Assembly (NCBI RefSeq): GCF_029582805.1
Contig: NZ_JAKKUT010000002.1
Location: 1,388,001-1,452,000, forward strand
Length of the DNA: 64,000 bases
Origin: Candidatus Synechococcus calcipolaris G9
GTDB taxonomy: Bacteria; Cyanobacteriota; Cyanobacteriia; Thermosynechococcales; Thermosynechococcaceae
Direction: 5' to 3'
A program made the translations under genes and the position numbers. The notes beneath the pieces are model-generated. The model was given only the letters and a program-made list of their open reading frames with translations. It was not told the origin of the DNA and ran no database searches. Shown here in pieces: positions 24,901 to 33,600 of this stretch (position 1 is its first letter; each line of letters begins with the position of its first letter).

Positions 24901-26918
24901 TTGATATAGCTGCCTATGGTGGTGGAAACATAGCAACGGGGACCCTTGACACCTCAGGCAGTGGCGGAAATATTAGCTTATTCGGGCAAAATGTTTCTAC
25001 TGGCAATATCAACACAAATGGCGGCACCTTCATCAGTCGTTCTGGTAATTTCACGCCATTGACCGGCGTTGCGGATATCGATCCCGTTGTCTCTGGCAAT
25101 CTTTCCATTAGTAGTCTTTTTGAGGGTACTTCTTCCTCTGGAACCCAGGTTGGGAATTTAACCTTTGGAAGTTTAACCACAAATGGCGGTAATGTCTCTC
25201 TCACGGGCAATAATATTTTATTTGAATTTATTAATGCGGGTTCTGGAACGATCAATATCAATGCCGGGAATAGTTTACGAGCGACGGGTGGCTTTTTCCA
25301 AAATGGTATCTTTACTAGCTTGTTTGGTAGTTCAATTAATCTCTTTATCAACAGTGATACGCCCTTTTTAGTGGGTGATTCCAGTCAAAATGGAGCCGCT
25401 GGGGCCTTGTCTACGGGAACGACGACGATTGCCCCCACCAGTCCAACTAGCCCAATTACACTCTCGGGAGTCGTTCAACAGGATACAATCCGTTTTGAAA
25501 ATCTTGGTCCTCAACTTGCCCAAGGCTGTACTGCCCAAGAATTGGATAATAACGAGTGCGCCCAGATTGAAACGGATTTAATTCCGATTCCACCCGTATC
25601 CAGAAGCCCATTCATCGATCCACTTCTCGCCACTGGGCCAGTTCTCTTTAATCCAACCTTTCTGTTGTCGCAGATTGATTTGGCCTTTGCCCAGGGTGAT
25701 TTAGAACGGGCCCTATCCTTAATGGAGCAGCTTTCGGATCAGGAATTTAATAGTTACTTTGGTCGGGCCTTTTCTGAAGGAGCGATGAGCCTAGAGCGAG
25801 TGCAGCAAATCCTGGCATTAATTGCCGAACAAACTGGTCAAAAACCTGCCCTCATTTATGTTCTGTCCCGCCCACAACAGGTTGAGCTACTATTGGTGAT
25901 GCCAGAAGGGGAGCCAATCCATCGCCCCATTCGCGGAGTAAGCCAAGTTGAACTGACCAGTGTTGTTCAAAGTTTTGCCAATCAGGTGCGAGATCCACGT
26001 CTGACCGAAACCACAAGTTATCTAGCTCCGGCCCAACAGCTTTATCAATGGCTGATTGGCCCCCTACGGGAAGACCTCGATGCCCAAGATATTAATACCC
26101 TGGTATTTTCTTTGGATGCGACAACCCGTGGTATCCCCATGGCTGCCCTCCATGATGGTCAGCAATTCCTGGTGGAAAATTTCAGTACAGGGTTAGTTCC
26201 CAGTATGAGCTTGATGGACCCACGCTATCGGGATATTCGTCAAGGACGTATTTTGGCGATGGGTGCGGAAGAATTTGTGGACCAGTCACCGTTGCCAGCG
26301 GTTCCCATTGAACTGGCCCAAATTACCCAGGATTTGGGGGGTGGGGTTGAATTTATCAATGAGCAATTTACAATTCCAAATTTGCAAGCAGAACGGCGGC
26401 GGCAATCCTTTAATGTCATTCATTTGGCAACCCACGGGGAGTTTAATCCGGGTTCCCCCGACGATTCGTTTATTGTCTTTTCTGATGGCCGGCTGACTTT
26501 GAATGATATGCCCAATTTGCGGCTGGATCGGTCTGATATTGAGCTTTTGACCCTGAGTGCCTGCCGGACAGCCGCAGGGGATAATAATGCGGAGCTAGGT
26601 TTTGCTGGGTTGGCGGTTCAATCGGGAATTAAGTCTGCCTTAGCCAGTCTGTGGTATGTGAGTGATGAAGGCACATTGGCTCTGATGACGGAGTTTTACC
26701 GGCAACTAAATACAGCACCCATCAAGGCGGAAGCTCTACGGCAAGCCCAGATCGGTATGATTAATGGCACGGTGCAAGTTCGGGATAATGAATTACAGTC
26801 TGTGCGGGGTGAGGCCGGTATTCCCTTGCCAGCCACAATTACCCGTGGTGTGAGCGATCGCACCTTAACTCATCCATATTACTGGGCGGCCTTTACAATG
26901 ATTGGTAGTCCTTGGTAA
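21984..26918 (+). CDS. TPS exoprotein fused to a CHAT protease domain
   Basis: A 1644-residue exported protein. A signal peptide (about residues 1-25) precedes a haemagglutinin-type TPS secretion domain (about 28-150) with GGTSSDGRNLFHVLKDFNL-like start and the NPAGIVFGPNA motif. Residues about 200-1150 form a beta-helix-like region of Asn/Gly/Thr-rich imperfect repeats (NGGNV, TGNIxTxGG, SGGGLVYLDS). The C-terminal part is a CHAT (caspase-like) domain: catalytic His1484 in HLATHGEF and Cys1527 in LSACRTA, both present. Export would use an Omp85-type TpsB partner, which is not in this window. The leader is AT-rich and lacks a clear Shine-Dalgarno sequence. Cyanobacteria carry several such fusions; their role is not settled. 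Confidence 0.88.
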   Translation: MKATHWLGIALLTGFLAGPEIPATAQITPAVNGTGTIVNFNGHQYDISGGATSSDGRNLFHVLKDFNLSDQQIANFMANPGLFNILTGVNGGQPSYINGLIQITGGSPNLYFLNPAGIVFGPNASLNVPAAFHASTAQRVHFDGGIFDLNGVNDYANLLGNPTGFQFANTGIIINEGNLSVQPGQNLSLMGHQVLNTGTLSAPGGNVTIVAVPETGMVRISQEGMLLSLEIPMDRIPEDGVIRATDLPALITGGGQRPRVNSVIHHADGSVSLIHDPTKVAMNRNTALVGGAIDVSSGSGMGGTINVLGKNIGLISANLDASGILGGGTMLIGGDYLGGSAGTQRLDASFNAQNLFINPGSVIKADALTHGNGGTVIAWADGSTQFHGLITARGGPQGGDGGFVETSGRQALSVTGMVDTSAPQGLTGTWLLDPTDIEIVPGTVGLVGGVVDGVFEFKELGLAANAQVGAESIQNALLTNNVIVTTQSGGPSQGNIVVNAPITSGSGNFLELLANNNIAINQSISLQNGKLILHSSGTGTNVTQTASITANALELIGAANFNLTNPQNAVTTLSSSSTNPMNSLAFVNNVPLIISNLQSTGNIDLTSGTLTLNGATITSQSGGISFNGNTTLQGNNTVNAINNNVIFNNLLNGPGSLSLSASNANFVGAIGSTTPVVNLGLSISNTTIFNNTVNSQTITTGSSGTTQIRGNIDTSNNQIYNNAVVINPVNPGSPLTINGNQINFNSTLNTGSGTIVLSSGAGVNFNGGANSVSGTGGLIFGVTGIGNFSQSNFTPLANGFSFIGVGAPQGVNITSNITVQDPLIIGSLGSINTNGNSITGVDNASITLRSVTPQTFQQLTTGTLSLANLNQLPIGQGSIIAGNISSSGGFINLAGQTISANNIFTSTNNAQIRLVSDDAINTGNLTSNGGAIALFSAFSSITTGNIFSGGGLVYLDSIGDITTGNIFTRGGNIDIAAYGGGNIATGTLDTSGSGGNISLFGQNVSTGNINTNGGTFISRSGNFTPLTGVADIDPVVSGNLSISSLFEGTSSSGTQVGNLTFGSLTTNGGNVSLTGNNILFEFINAGSGTININAGNSLRATGGFFQNGIFTSLFGSSINLFINSDTPFLVGDSSQNGAAGALSTGTTTIAPTSPTSPITLSGVVQQDTIRFENLGPQLAQGCTAQELDNNECAQIETDLIPIPPVSRSPFIDPLLATGPVLFNPTFLLSQIDLAFAQGDLERALSLMEQLSDQEFNSYFGRAFSEGAMSLERVQQILALIAEQTGQKPALIYVLSRPQQVELLLVMPEGEPIHRPIRGVSQVELTSVVQSFANQVRDPRLTETTSYLAPAQQLYQWLIGPLREDLDAQDINTLVFSLDATTRGIPMAALHDGQQFLVENFSTGLVPSMSLMDPRYRDIRQGRILAMGAEEFVDQSPLPAVPIELAQITQDLGGGVEFINEQFTIPNLQAERRRQSFNVIHLATHGEFNPGSPDDSFIVFSDGRLTLNDMPNLRLDRSDIELLTLSACRTAAGDNNAELGFAGLAVQSGIKSALASLWYVSDEGTLALMTEFYRQLNTAPIKAEALRQAQIGMINGTVQVRDNELQSVRGEAGIPLPATITRGVSDRTLTHPYYWAAFTMIGSPW

Positions 26919-26931
26919 TTTTTAGACCCCT

Positions 26932-27918
26932 ATGTTTCCCACCCACCGCCCCCGCCGCCTCCGCCAAACAGCCCAACTCCGCCGCATGGTTCGCGAAAAT
27001 ATTCTGACAACGGCGGATCTGATTTATCCTTTATTTGCGGTTCCCGGAGAGGCGATCGCCCAGGAAGTGAAATCCATGCCTGGGGTGTATCAGCTATCCA
27101 TCGATAAAATCGTTGAAGAAGCCAAACAGGTTTACGACTTGGGCATTCCGGCGGTCATCTTATTTGGGATTCCCGATACCAAGGATACGGACGCTACGGG
27201 GGCCTGGCACGACTGCGGCATTGTCCAGCGGGCCGCCACGGCAATCAAAGAACAAATCTCGGATTTAGTGGTTATTGCCGACACCTGTTTGTGTGAATAC
27301 ACCGATCACGGCCATTGTGGTTATTTGGAGGTGGGAGACCTAAGCGGCCGCGTCCTCAATGATCCAACCCTAACGCTGCTGCAAAAAACAGCGGTGTCCC
27401 AAGCGAAGGCAGGGGCGGATATTATTGCCCCCTCTGGGATGATGGATGGCTTTGTCCAGGCAATTCGGGAGGGGTTGGATCAGGCCGGGTTTACGGATAC
27501 CCCCATTTTGTCCTATGCCGCCAAATATGCCTCAGCCTACTATGGCCCCTTCCGGGATGCAGCGGAGTCTAGCCCCCAGTTTGGCGATCGCCGCACCTAT
27601 CAGATGGATCCGGCCAATTCTCGGGAAGCCCTCAAGGAAATTGAACTGGATATTGCCGAAGGCGCCGATATGCTCATGGTTAAGCCCGCCCTCGCCTACA
27701 TGGATGTCATCTGGCAAGTCAAAACTGCCTCTGATTTACCCGTAGCTGCCTATAATGTCTCCGGGGAATATTCCATGGTCAAAGCTGCCGCCCTCAATGG
27801 TTGGATTGATGAAGAAAAAGTCGTCCTGGAAACCCTGATGAGTTTCAAACGGGCTGGAGCCGACATGATTTTGACCTACCATGCCAAGGATGCAGCCCGC
27901 TGGCTGGCTGGGTCTTAA
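26932..27918 (+). CDS. hemB: Porphobilinogen synthase (ALA dehydratase)
   Basis: A 328-residue cytosolic enzyme that condenses two 5-aminolevulinate molecules into porphobilinogen for haem, chlorophyll and phycobilins. The metal site [14 protein letters not shown] keeps three cysteines, pointing to the zinc-dependent form rather than the Asp-rich magnesium form of many phototrophs. The Schiff-base lysines lie in [17 protein letters not shown] and [28 protein letters not shown] and the C-terminal [17 protein letters not shown] complete the family pattern. It follows the TPS-CHAT gene by 13 bases, so the two may share a transcript. Confidence 0.97.
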   Translation: MFPTHRPRRLRQTAQLRRMVRENILTTADLIYPLFAVPGEAIAQEVKSMPGVYQLSIDKIVEEAKQVYDLGIPAVILFGIPDTKDTDATGAWHDCGIVQRAATAIKEQISDLVVIADTCLCEYTDHGHCGYLEVGDLSGRVLNDPTLTLLQKTAVSQAKAGADIIAPSGMMDGFVQAIREGLDQAGFTDTPILSYAAKYASAYYGPFRDAAESSPQFGDRRTYQMDPANSREALKEIELDIAEGADMLMVKPALAYMDVIWQVKTASDLPVAAYNVSGEYSMVKAAALNGWIDEEKVVLETLMSFKRAGADMILTYHAKDAARWLAGS

Positions 27919-27936
27919 CTTATCTTGAGTACATAA

Positions 27937-28893
27937 GTGATTTTTCTACAAGAATTAAAGCGATTGGGACTTTTAGATAGTCTCCATATAACGATCGCCC
28001 AGATTGGCTCTCGGAAACTTTCACTAAATGATGATCTAGGCTCCCAAGAATGGCAAATTTTTGCACCTAATTTAACGATCTATGGGTTTGATGCTGATGT
28101 CGATGCTTGTGAGGCCGCCAATCAAGACCTGCAAGAACGGGCTCCTAATTGGAACGAAATTCATCTGCCCATTGCCCTAGGAAGAGAAACAACAGAAGTA
28201 ACTCTGTATGTTACCAAAAATCCTTTTTGTAGCTCCTTATATCCTCCTGATGAAAATTTTGTGAACCGCTTCCCTCGGGTTGGTCATCATTCCTCTCTAG
28301 ACTTTACAGTTGAAATTGATGTTATGGCCCTAGACGACTTTCTCGATCAGGAAAAGATTAACTCAATTGATGTTCTAATCATTGATGTCCAGGGAGCTGA
28401 CTTAGATGTTTTACAAGGCGGACAAAAAATTCTAGCTCAGAGCGTTGCTGCCATTCAAACTGAAATTGAGTTTAACTCCCTTTATATTGGTCAACCCTTA
28501 TTTGCGGATGTGGATCAGTTTTTGAGAGCCAACGGGTTTAGCTTGTTTGATTTTAATCTTGCCTATAGACCACGCACCGAGGTTTTCTTACCACCGCCCT
28601 ACCGCCGTGGACAATTATTATGGGGAGATGGCTACTATATTCGAGATTTAATCAAAGACGATTCCTCTAACTGGCTTACCCAAGATGGAAAAATTTTTAA
28701 ACTAGCTTGTATTGCAGACTGTTGGGGATTTTCCGATTATGCCCTAGAACTTTATGCCTATATTCTCAAAAATTTTCCTGAGAGTTCTTTCGTTCAATTG
28801 GGAATGAAACAAGCAGTTATAGATTCCCTTTTAGCAATTCCAGATGTTACCGAAATGGGTATTGAATCTCTATCAATCTTAGAAGATATTTAA
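27937..28893 (+). CDS. FkbM-family methyltransferase
   Basis: A 318-residue SAM-dependent methyltransferase. The FkbM signature is the region IDVLIIDVQGADLDVLQGG (about residues 145-165) preceded by the DVMALDDFLDQ segment. The SAM-binding acid is in IYGFDADVDACEAANQDL. FkbM enzymes O-methylate sugars or polyketides; cyanobacterial members are often found with glycan or glycosyltransferase genes, so a surface-polysaccharide substrate is plausible. The start is GTG at 27937, 18 bases after hemB, and no Shine-Dalgarno sequence is evident. A C-terminal extension of about 100 residues beyond the core is of unknown function. Confidence 0.8.
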   Translation: MIFLQELKRLGLLDSLHITIAQIGSRKLSLNDDLGSQEWQIFAPNLTIYGFDADVDACEAANQDLQERAPNWNEIHLPIALGRETTEVTLYVTKNPFCSSLYPPDENFVNRFPRVGHHSSLDFTVEIDVMALDDFLDQEKINSIDVLIIDVQGADLDVLQGGQKILAQSVAAIQTEIEFNSLYIGQPLFADVDQFLRANGFSLFDFNLAYRPRTEVFLPPPYRRGQLLWGDGYYIRDLIKDDSSNWLTQDGKIFKLACIADCWGFSDYALELYAYILKNFPESSFVQLGMKQAVIDSLLAIPDVTEMGIESLSILEDI

Positions 28894-28934
28894 GACTATT
28901 AAAATAAAATTGATTCCAATACCAATATTTATGA

Positions 28935-29262
28935 TTAACGCTGGCGATTCTGTTCCAGTAGAGCTTGGGCGCGGGGTTTATAAAGCAGGTAAAACAGGGA
29001 CTCAATATAACGCATCATGTCTTCACGGTTTTCGTGGGATACATAATTCCAAAAGCCGTAGATTTTTGCCAGGGAAAGGAGTCGCGTTGTATGAATTTTC
29101 CAGGTGTAGGTACTGTAGACTCGCTCAATGGCCGCCTGGGAAATTTTCTGCCAGTAGTTTGTATCTTGCTGGCATTGATCAAAAAATGTGATGACGATTT
29201 GAGCCACTTCTTCCGGCAGCGTCGGGTTAATATAAAAACCATTGATTTGGTCTTGGATGATT
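28935..29262 (-). pseudogene. susA: Sucrose synthase C-terminal remnant, interrupted by IS
   Basis: Minus-strand frame reading from IIQDQINGFYINPT through QAAIERVYSTYTWKIHTTRL and LAKIYGFWNYVSHENRED to YLLYKPRAQALLEQNRQR then TAA. This is the C-terminal end of the sucrose synthase (SusA) glycosyltransferase domain, about 110 of some 800 residues. The expected preceding GGPLE-type residues are replaced by sequence that belongs to an IS end, so the upstream nine-tenths of the gene is lost here. Without the fragment's own start it cannot be functional. Identification rests on recognition of the family's C-terminus. Confidence 0.8.
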
Positions 29263-29480
29263 GACCCTGACTGAAAAAAGTGGGCAAACTCCAAGAGTCG
29301 CCAATGAAGGAGAATGTCCAAATGAGCCAAAAACCAAGACGAACATTTACTGCCGAACAAAAAGCTGATTTTTCTGACCATAGGTCAGTAGCTGTGGCAA
29401 TTGTGCAACAGTCAGGTAAGCCGATCAGCCACGTCGCCCAGGAAATGGGTTTGACAGAAATCATCGACGGAGCAAAATAA
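29263..29480 (+). mobile_element. IS3-family insertion-sequence left end and orfA fragment
   Basis: The left end probably begins at the TGACCCTGACTG near 29263, exactly where the sucrose synthase homology stops. An orfA-type transposase start follows, ATG at 29322 with AAGGAG nine bases upstream, reading MSQKPRRTFTAEQKAD and AVAIVQQSGKPISHVAQEMGLTE: the HTH of IS3-family OrfA. Between the two blocks seven extra codons (FSDHRSV) include the palindrome CTGACC-ATA-GGTCAG (29374-29388). After GLTE the homology is lost (IIDGAK, TAA). No orfB or right end is seen, so the element is a dead remnant of about 200 bp. Confidence 0.72.
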
Positions 29481-29644
29481 CTCTTCTAGACTAAGCATAG
29501 GGCAAGCAGAGGGATGAGAATTTAGCACTTTCAGCCTATCTGTTCTGCCCCTCTCTTATCCCGAACTCACGTTATTCTAGAAACGGAATTTTTTGATCTC
29601 CATCAAAGCTATCGGGTACATCAATAAATAAAGGAGTCACTGTT

Positions 29645-30493
29645 TTGAAAGAATGGAAACGATCTCTGCGTATTAGCCTCAAGTACGCTAGGAGCCTGCT
29701 TTATGGCTACCCTTTTTTTTATGCTCATCAACAAACTCCCCATCGGTCACATCTTTACCCTCATTTATGGTGTGATTCCGTTACAGCCATTCCAAATCGT
29801 GGCAATCTAGAAATTCAGGAAAATCGTGTTTTAAACCTGCAACTGGCTACGAGCAAAATTCACCAACTTCAACTCAATTCCGGACAAATCTTCAGCTTCT
29901 GTAATTGCGTAGGTGACCCAACTTTAAGTAATGGGTTTAAGGCAGGCCCCGTGTTTGTGGGCGGTCAAGTGCAGACGGGAGTTGGTGGCGGATTATGTTT
30001 AATTGCTACCAACCTGTTTCATACGTTTTTGGTTTCAGGCTGCCAGATTCTGGAGCGACATTGTCACAGCATAGATGCTTACGGGAATGATCGCTTTTAT
30101 CAGCTCGGACAAGATGCTTCGATCTCCTATGGCTATAAAGATTTGATCGTCCGGAATCACAGTGCTGTGGCACTACAGTTGCGATTACAAGTACTGCCAG
30201 AGACAGGTCAGGTGATCTCTAGCTTATGGGGGCAGTCTCCTTGTCCCTGGGAGGTGAAAGTTGACTCTATGATTTTGCAAGAGTTGTCATCTCCTTCAAC
30301 TAACATTTCTGGTTGGATCGTTGAAACTCGACGATCTGTGTGCGATCAGACAGACAATTCAAGAGCAAGGGCTGGATCGAAAACCATGACTGAAGAACTT
30401 TTATGGCAACTTGATTACCGCGCCATTAGCGTTTATAAGCCCTGTACTGATAGCAGTTTGGAATCTACTGTTAAGCTCGATAAGATAATATGA
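29645..30493 (+). CDS. VanW-family protein
   Basis: A 282-residue protein of the VanW family, named from a vancomycin-resistance cluster but of unknown biochemical function. The core pattern is visible: SGQIFSFCNCVGDPTLSNGF (about 82-101), FVGGQVQTGVGGGLCLIATN (about 106-125), and DRFYQLGQDASISYGYKDL. The start is TTG at 29645, supported by AAAGGAG about nine bases upstream. There is no clear signal peptide. The last 60 or so residues are less like the family. It follows an IS remnant, so its own promoter region is mosaic, and the next feature is a MITE-like repeat. Confidence 0.82.
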   Translation: MKEWKRSLRISLKYARSLLYGYPFFYAHQQTPHRSHLYPHLWCDSVTAIPNRGNLEIQENRVLNLQLATSKIHQLQLNSGQIFSFCNCVGDPTLSNGFKAGPVFVGGQVQTGVGGGLCLIATNLFHTFLVSGCQILERHCHSIDAYGNDRFYQLGQDASISYGYKDLIVRNHSAVALQLRLQVLPETGQVISSLWGQSPCPWEVKVDSMILQELSSPSTNISGWIVETRRSVCDQTDNSRARAGSKTMTEELLWQLDYRAISVYKPCTDSSLESTVKLDKII

Positions 30494-30584
30494 GAAATAT
30501 CTGTGAAGGTGAGTCCATCATTTATAGAAGTCAATGCTTGGAAAAGCCCGCTAACAAGTTGATGAAGCGGACTGTTGAGAGACT

Positions 30585-30693
30585 CTAGTGGGCACCTCGA
30601 AAAATTGCTCGATCTGCTATAAATAGAGGCTGAAATCATTGAAATCCCGTTTGCGATCGCCCCGAATTTTGAATTAATCGAGGTGCCCTCTAG
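30585..30693. repeat. MITE-like element with terminal inverted repeats
   Basis: GGGCACCTCGA at 30590-30600 and its exact complement TCGAGGTGCCC at 30678-30688 bound an element of about 101 bp. The inverted repeat continues imperfectly into AATT on both sides. CTAG flanks it at 30585-30588 and 30690-30693, a probable 4-base target duplication. No coding sequence fits inside; it carries one HIP1-like GCGATCGC. The right CTAG supplies the stop codon of the TamB-like gene (TAG read on the minus strand at 30690-30692). Confidence 0.68.
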
Positions 30694-33600
30694 AACCGAC
30701 GACGATATTCAAAAAGTCCCAGGCTTTGGCCATCCGCGCCCAATTGAGTGCTGACTCCAAAATGTTCCGTAAACTGATACCCCAAATTCAGTCGGGTAGA
30801 GGTCTGAGGAGCCGTGAGTAATTGCAAGGCTGAAATTGAAAAGCGATCGGTCACTTGGAAGCCTAATTCAGCACCAACGGCGAGGACGGGAGACTCTTCC
30901 CGATCGCCCCGATTTGGGGGAACCAGTGCCGGAAAAATCCGAAAACTGGTTTGACTGCCCACGAGATTATCTAAGGCCGCCTGAACATTATTAAATAGTG
31001 CCGATGTGGCTAAATTCGCCAAAATCAGTTCCCCAGAGGCTTGGTTCTGTAGGGGGTTAAAACCACCACCCAGTAAGGATAAAATCTCCGCATTAGAGCG
31101 GGGTGGGCTGCTGGAAAGCTCAATCGCCGCCGGCAAGTTGGTTTGGAACTGACTGGCCCGGCCCTCCACTTGGGCAACAACCCGAATGGTATTCAATGAC
31201 CCTAAAGACGTAGCGGTAACATCTCCAAATTCATTGAGACGATTTGTTCCAGTGGTGAACACCTCCGTCACCGTCGTCACTAAGTTGAGATTGAGTTCTG
31301 GATCAAGACCAAAGGCCGGATTAAAACGTACCGTATTGGGTCGATTGGGCATTAAAACAAATAGGCTCGTAAATAAGTTTAATTGGCCCCGGGTGAGGCG
31401 GATTTCTCCCTCGGGTTGCAGGGTTCTTAATGTGCCATTGAGGGTGAGACTTCCCTCCGCGGTTAGATTGAGAACTGGTGCGCGGGTAATATTGACATTT
31501 TGCCCTAGTAGAATCTGAAAACCATCAAACTCCGGCGGCTGAAATAAGCCATTACCATTCCTGTTTCCGTTTCCGTTTAGGGCTGGAACTGTACCATTGC
31601 CAGCTAAGGCTATACCGAGATCAAATTGGCCCTGGCTTAACCTGACCGTTCCAGAAATATCAGGGCTACGCAAGCTATCGGTAATCAGAATCGTGCCATT
31701 GACATCGCCGGTATAGACTTCCTTGGCTTGGAGGCGAATTTGATTCAAGCTCAGGGTTAGGGGGGTGTCTCGATCCGGATCATCGCTGCTGAGGGCAATC
31801 GCAAGGGGGAGTACACCGGCCATCTCAATTTGACCGGAACTAAACTGGCCCTGAACGCCTTCCACTCGTATGCGATCGCGATCGAAGCGAATCCGCGCAC
31901 TCACATCCGTTAAGGGGGCATCCAGAGCAGGGGTAGAAAGGGTGGCCTGATCAATACTCAGAATCCCTTCCACAAGGGGCTGGCCAAGAGTTCCTTGTAC
32001 CTGTACCTGAAGTTCTCCCTGGCCATCTACCCACTTCACTTCATCGGTGAGAAGGTTAACTAACCCCAACCCTTGATCCTTCACCTGCATCGTCAGCAGG
32101 AGGGAATCATCCTGGAGCGGGCCTGGACTAAAGGGAGCCTGGTAGGGAAATGAACCGGAAACAGTGACGGGATCCGGTGAATCAAACAGAGCTTGGCCCT
32201 GGAAGGCAACCCGATCTTGGCCATAGCTAAAGGTTGCATTTGCCTCCCTGACCGGGTGAGTATTGAGGGTTCCATCCTGGAGAGCTAATTGCCCTTCAAA
32301 CTGGGGTCGTCCCAGGGCTCCGGTTAGGGTGGCCCGCAGATCTAAATTTCCCTCTAGATCAACATCAGGAAAGGGAATCAGACTGCGAAGGGTTCCCAGG
32401 GAAAAATCATCAATGGCAAGACGGGCGGAATGGGTTTGGCCAATGCGACCCTCGGCCTGAATCGTGCCGCCGCCAGCATCAATTTGAAAGGTGTTCAAGG
32501 TCAAGGTACGATCGCCAAAGCGGCCACTGGTAATGACGCGCTCAATGGGATACCGACCCCATTGCCAGGACTGACCCTGTAATTCAAAGCTAGTGACAAG
32601 ACCCGTTCCTGGGTGATTCATTAAGGTGATTTGACCATTAAATTGGCCATTTAGGTCCTGCCAGCGGGGCAACCTCACCTCCTCTGCGGCGGCGATCGCC
32701 TCGGCTTGGAGCAATTGAACTTCAGAAAAGCGACGAATTTGACTCAGGAGGGGGGCTTGGGGGATGCCCACGGGTACAAGGTCTAGATCTGCCGCCGTGC
32801 CGTACACCGGTGGGTCTAATCCCGGTAGTCCCAGGAGATTCCCCAACGCGACCACATCATTGAGTTCACCGTTATCAATGACCAGTTGGGCCCGGCTCAG
32901 ACCCCGATCTGGTTGGAGGCGTGCAGTGAGTTGGTAGCGACTCTCGTCCTTGGTTAATTCACTACTGGTTAGGTTAAAAGCTCCGTCGGCATAGTTAAAG
33001 GCGGCCTGGAGGCGATCGCCCCGCCAATTTCCCAGACCAGGCTCTTCAACCAAGAGGGTTCCCCTCAGGGTGGGGGTACGCCAATTCAATAGGGCATCGG
33101 CGGTCGCCATTCCAGCGGGAATCGCATACTTGGGTAGGTTGGGTAAGCGCACCTCAAGGCTTTCTAGGGGAAACTGGGCCACCTGAATGCGTAAATCCTC
33201 TCCCTGGCGTTGTCCCCGGGCAATGGCCTGATCTCGCTGGATTAAAAACCGTTCCGGCTCAAAATTAGCATCTAAGACCACCTGGAGGCGATCGCCCTGG
33301 CCGGCCAGGGCTAATTCCACCCCCTGGGTCTGGGAAAGGCTGACCGTACCGGCTAAATTTTGTGCAAAGTCAAAATCATTAATGCCAAAGTTAGTCAGAC
33401 CCAACTGCCCTGTAAATTGCAGATCTCCCAGATTACCCGTGAGTTGTCCTTGAAAATTACTGGTTCCCGCCAGGGCCACTGGAATTGGCAGTTCGGGCAA
33501 GGGAAGGGATGTAAGGGGTAGCTCATCGGCCTGGAGCGTCAAATTCACACCAGCAATGGTCAAGTCGTCGAAATTGAGGCCAATGGTGCCCCGGGCCAAG

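Noticed and set aside
26850-26866. CRP-like site TGTGAGCGATCGCACC
   Set aside because: Imperfect, inside coding sequence, and created by a HIP1 octamer.
21984-26918. Tandem DNA repeats in the TPS-CHAT gene
   Set aside because: The repeats are degenerate at the protein level; no exact long nucleotide repeats were seen, so not a VNTR.
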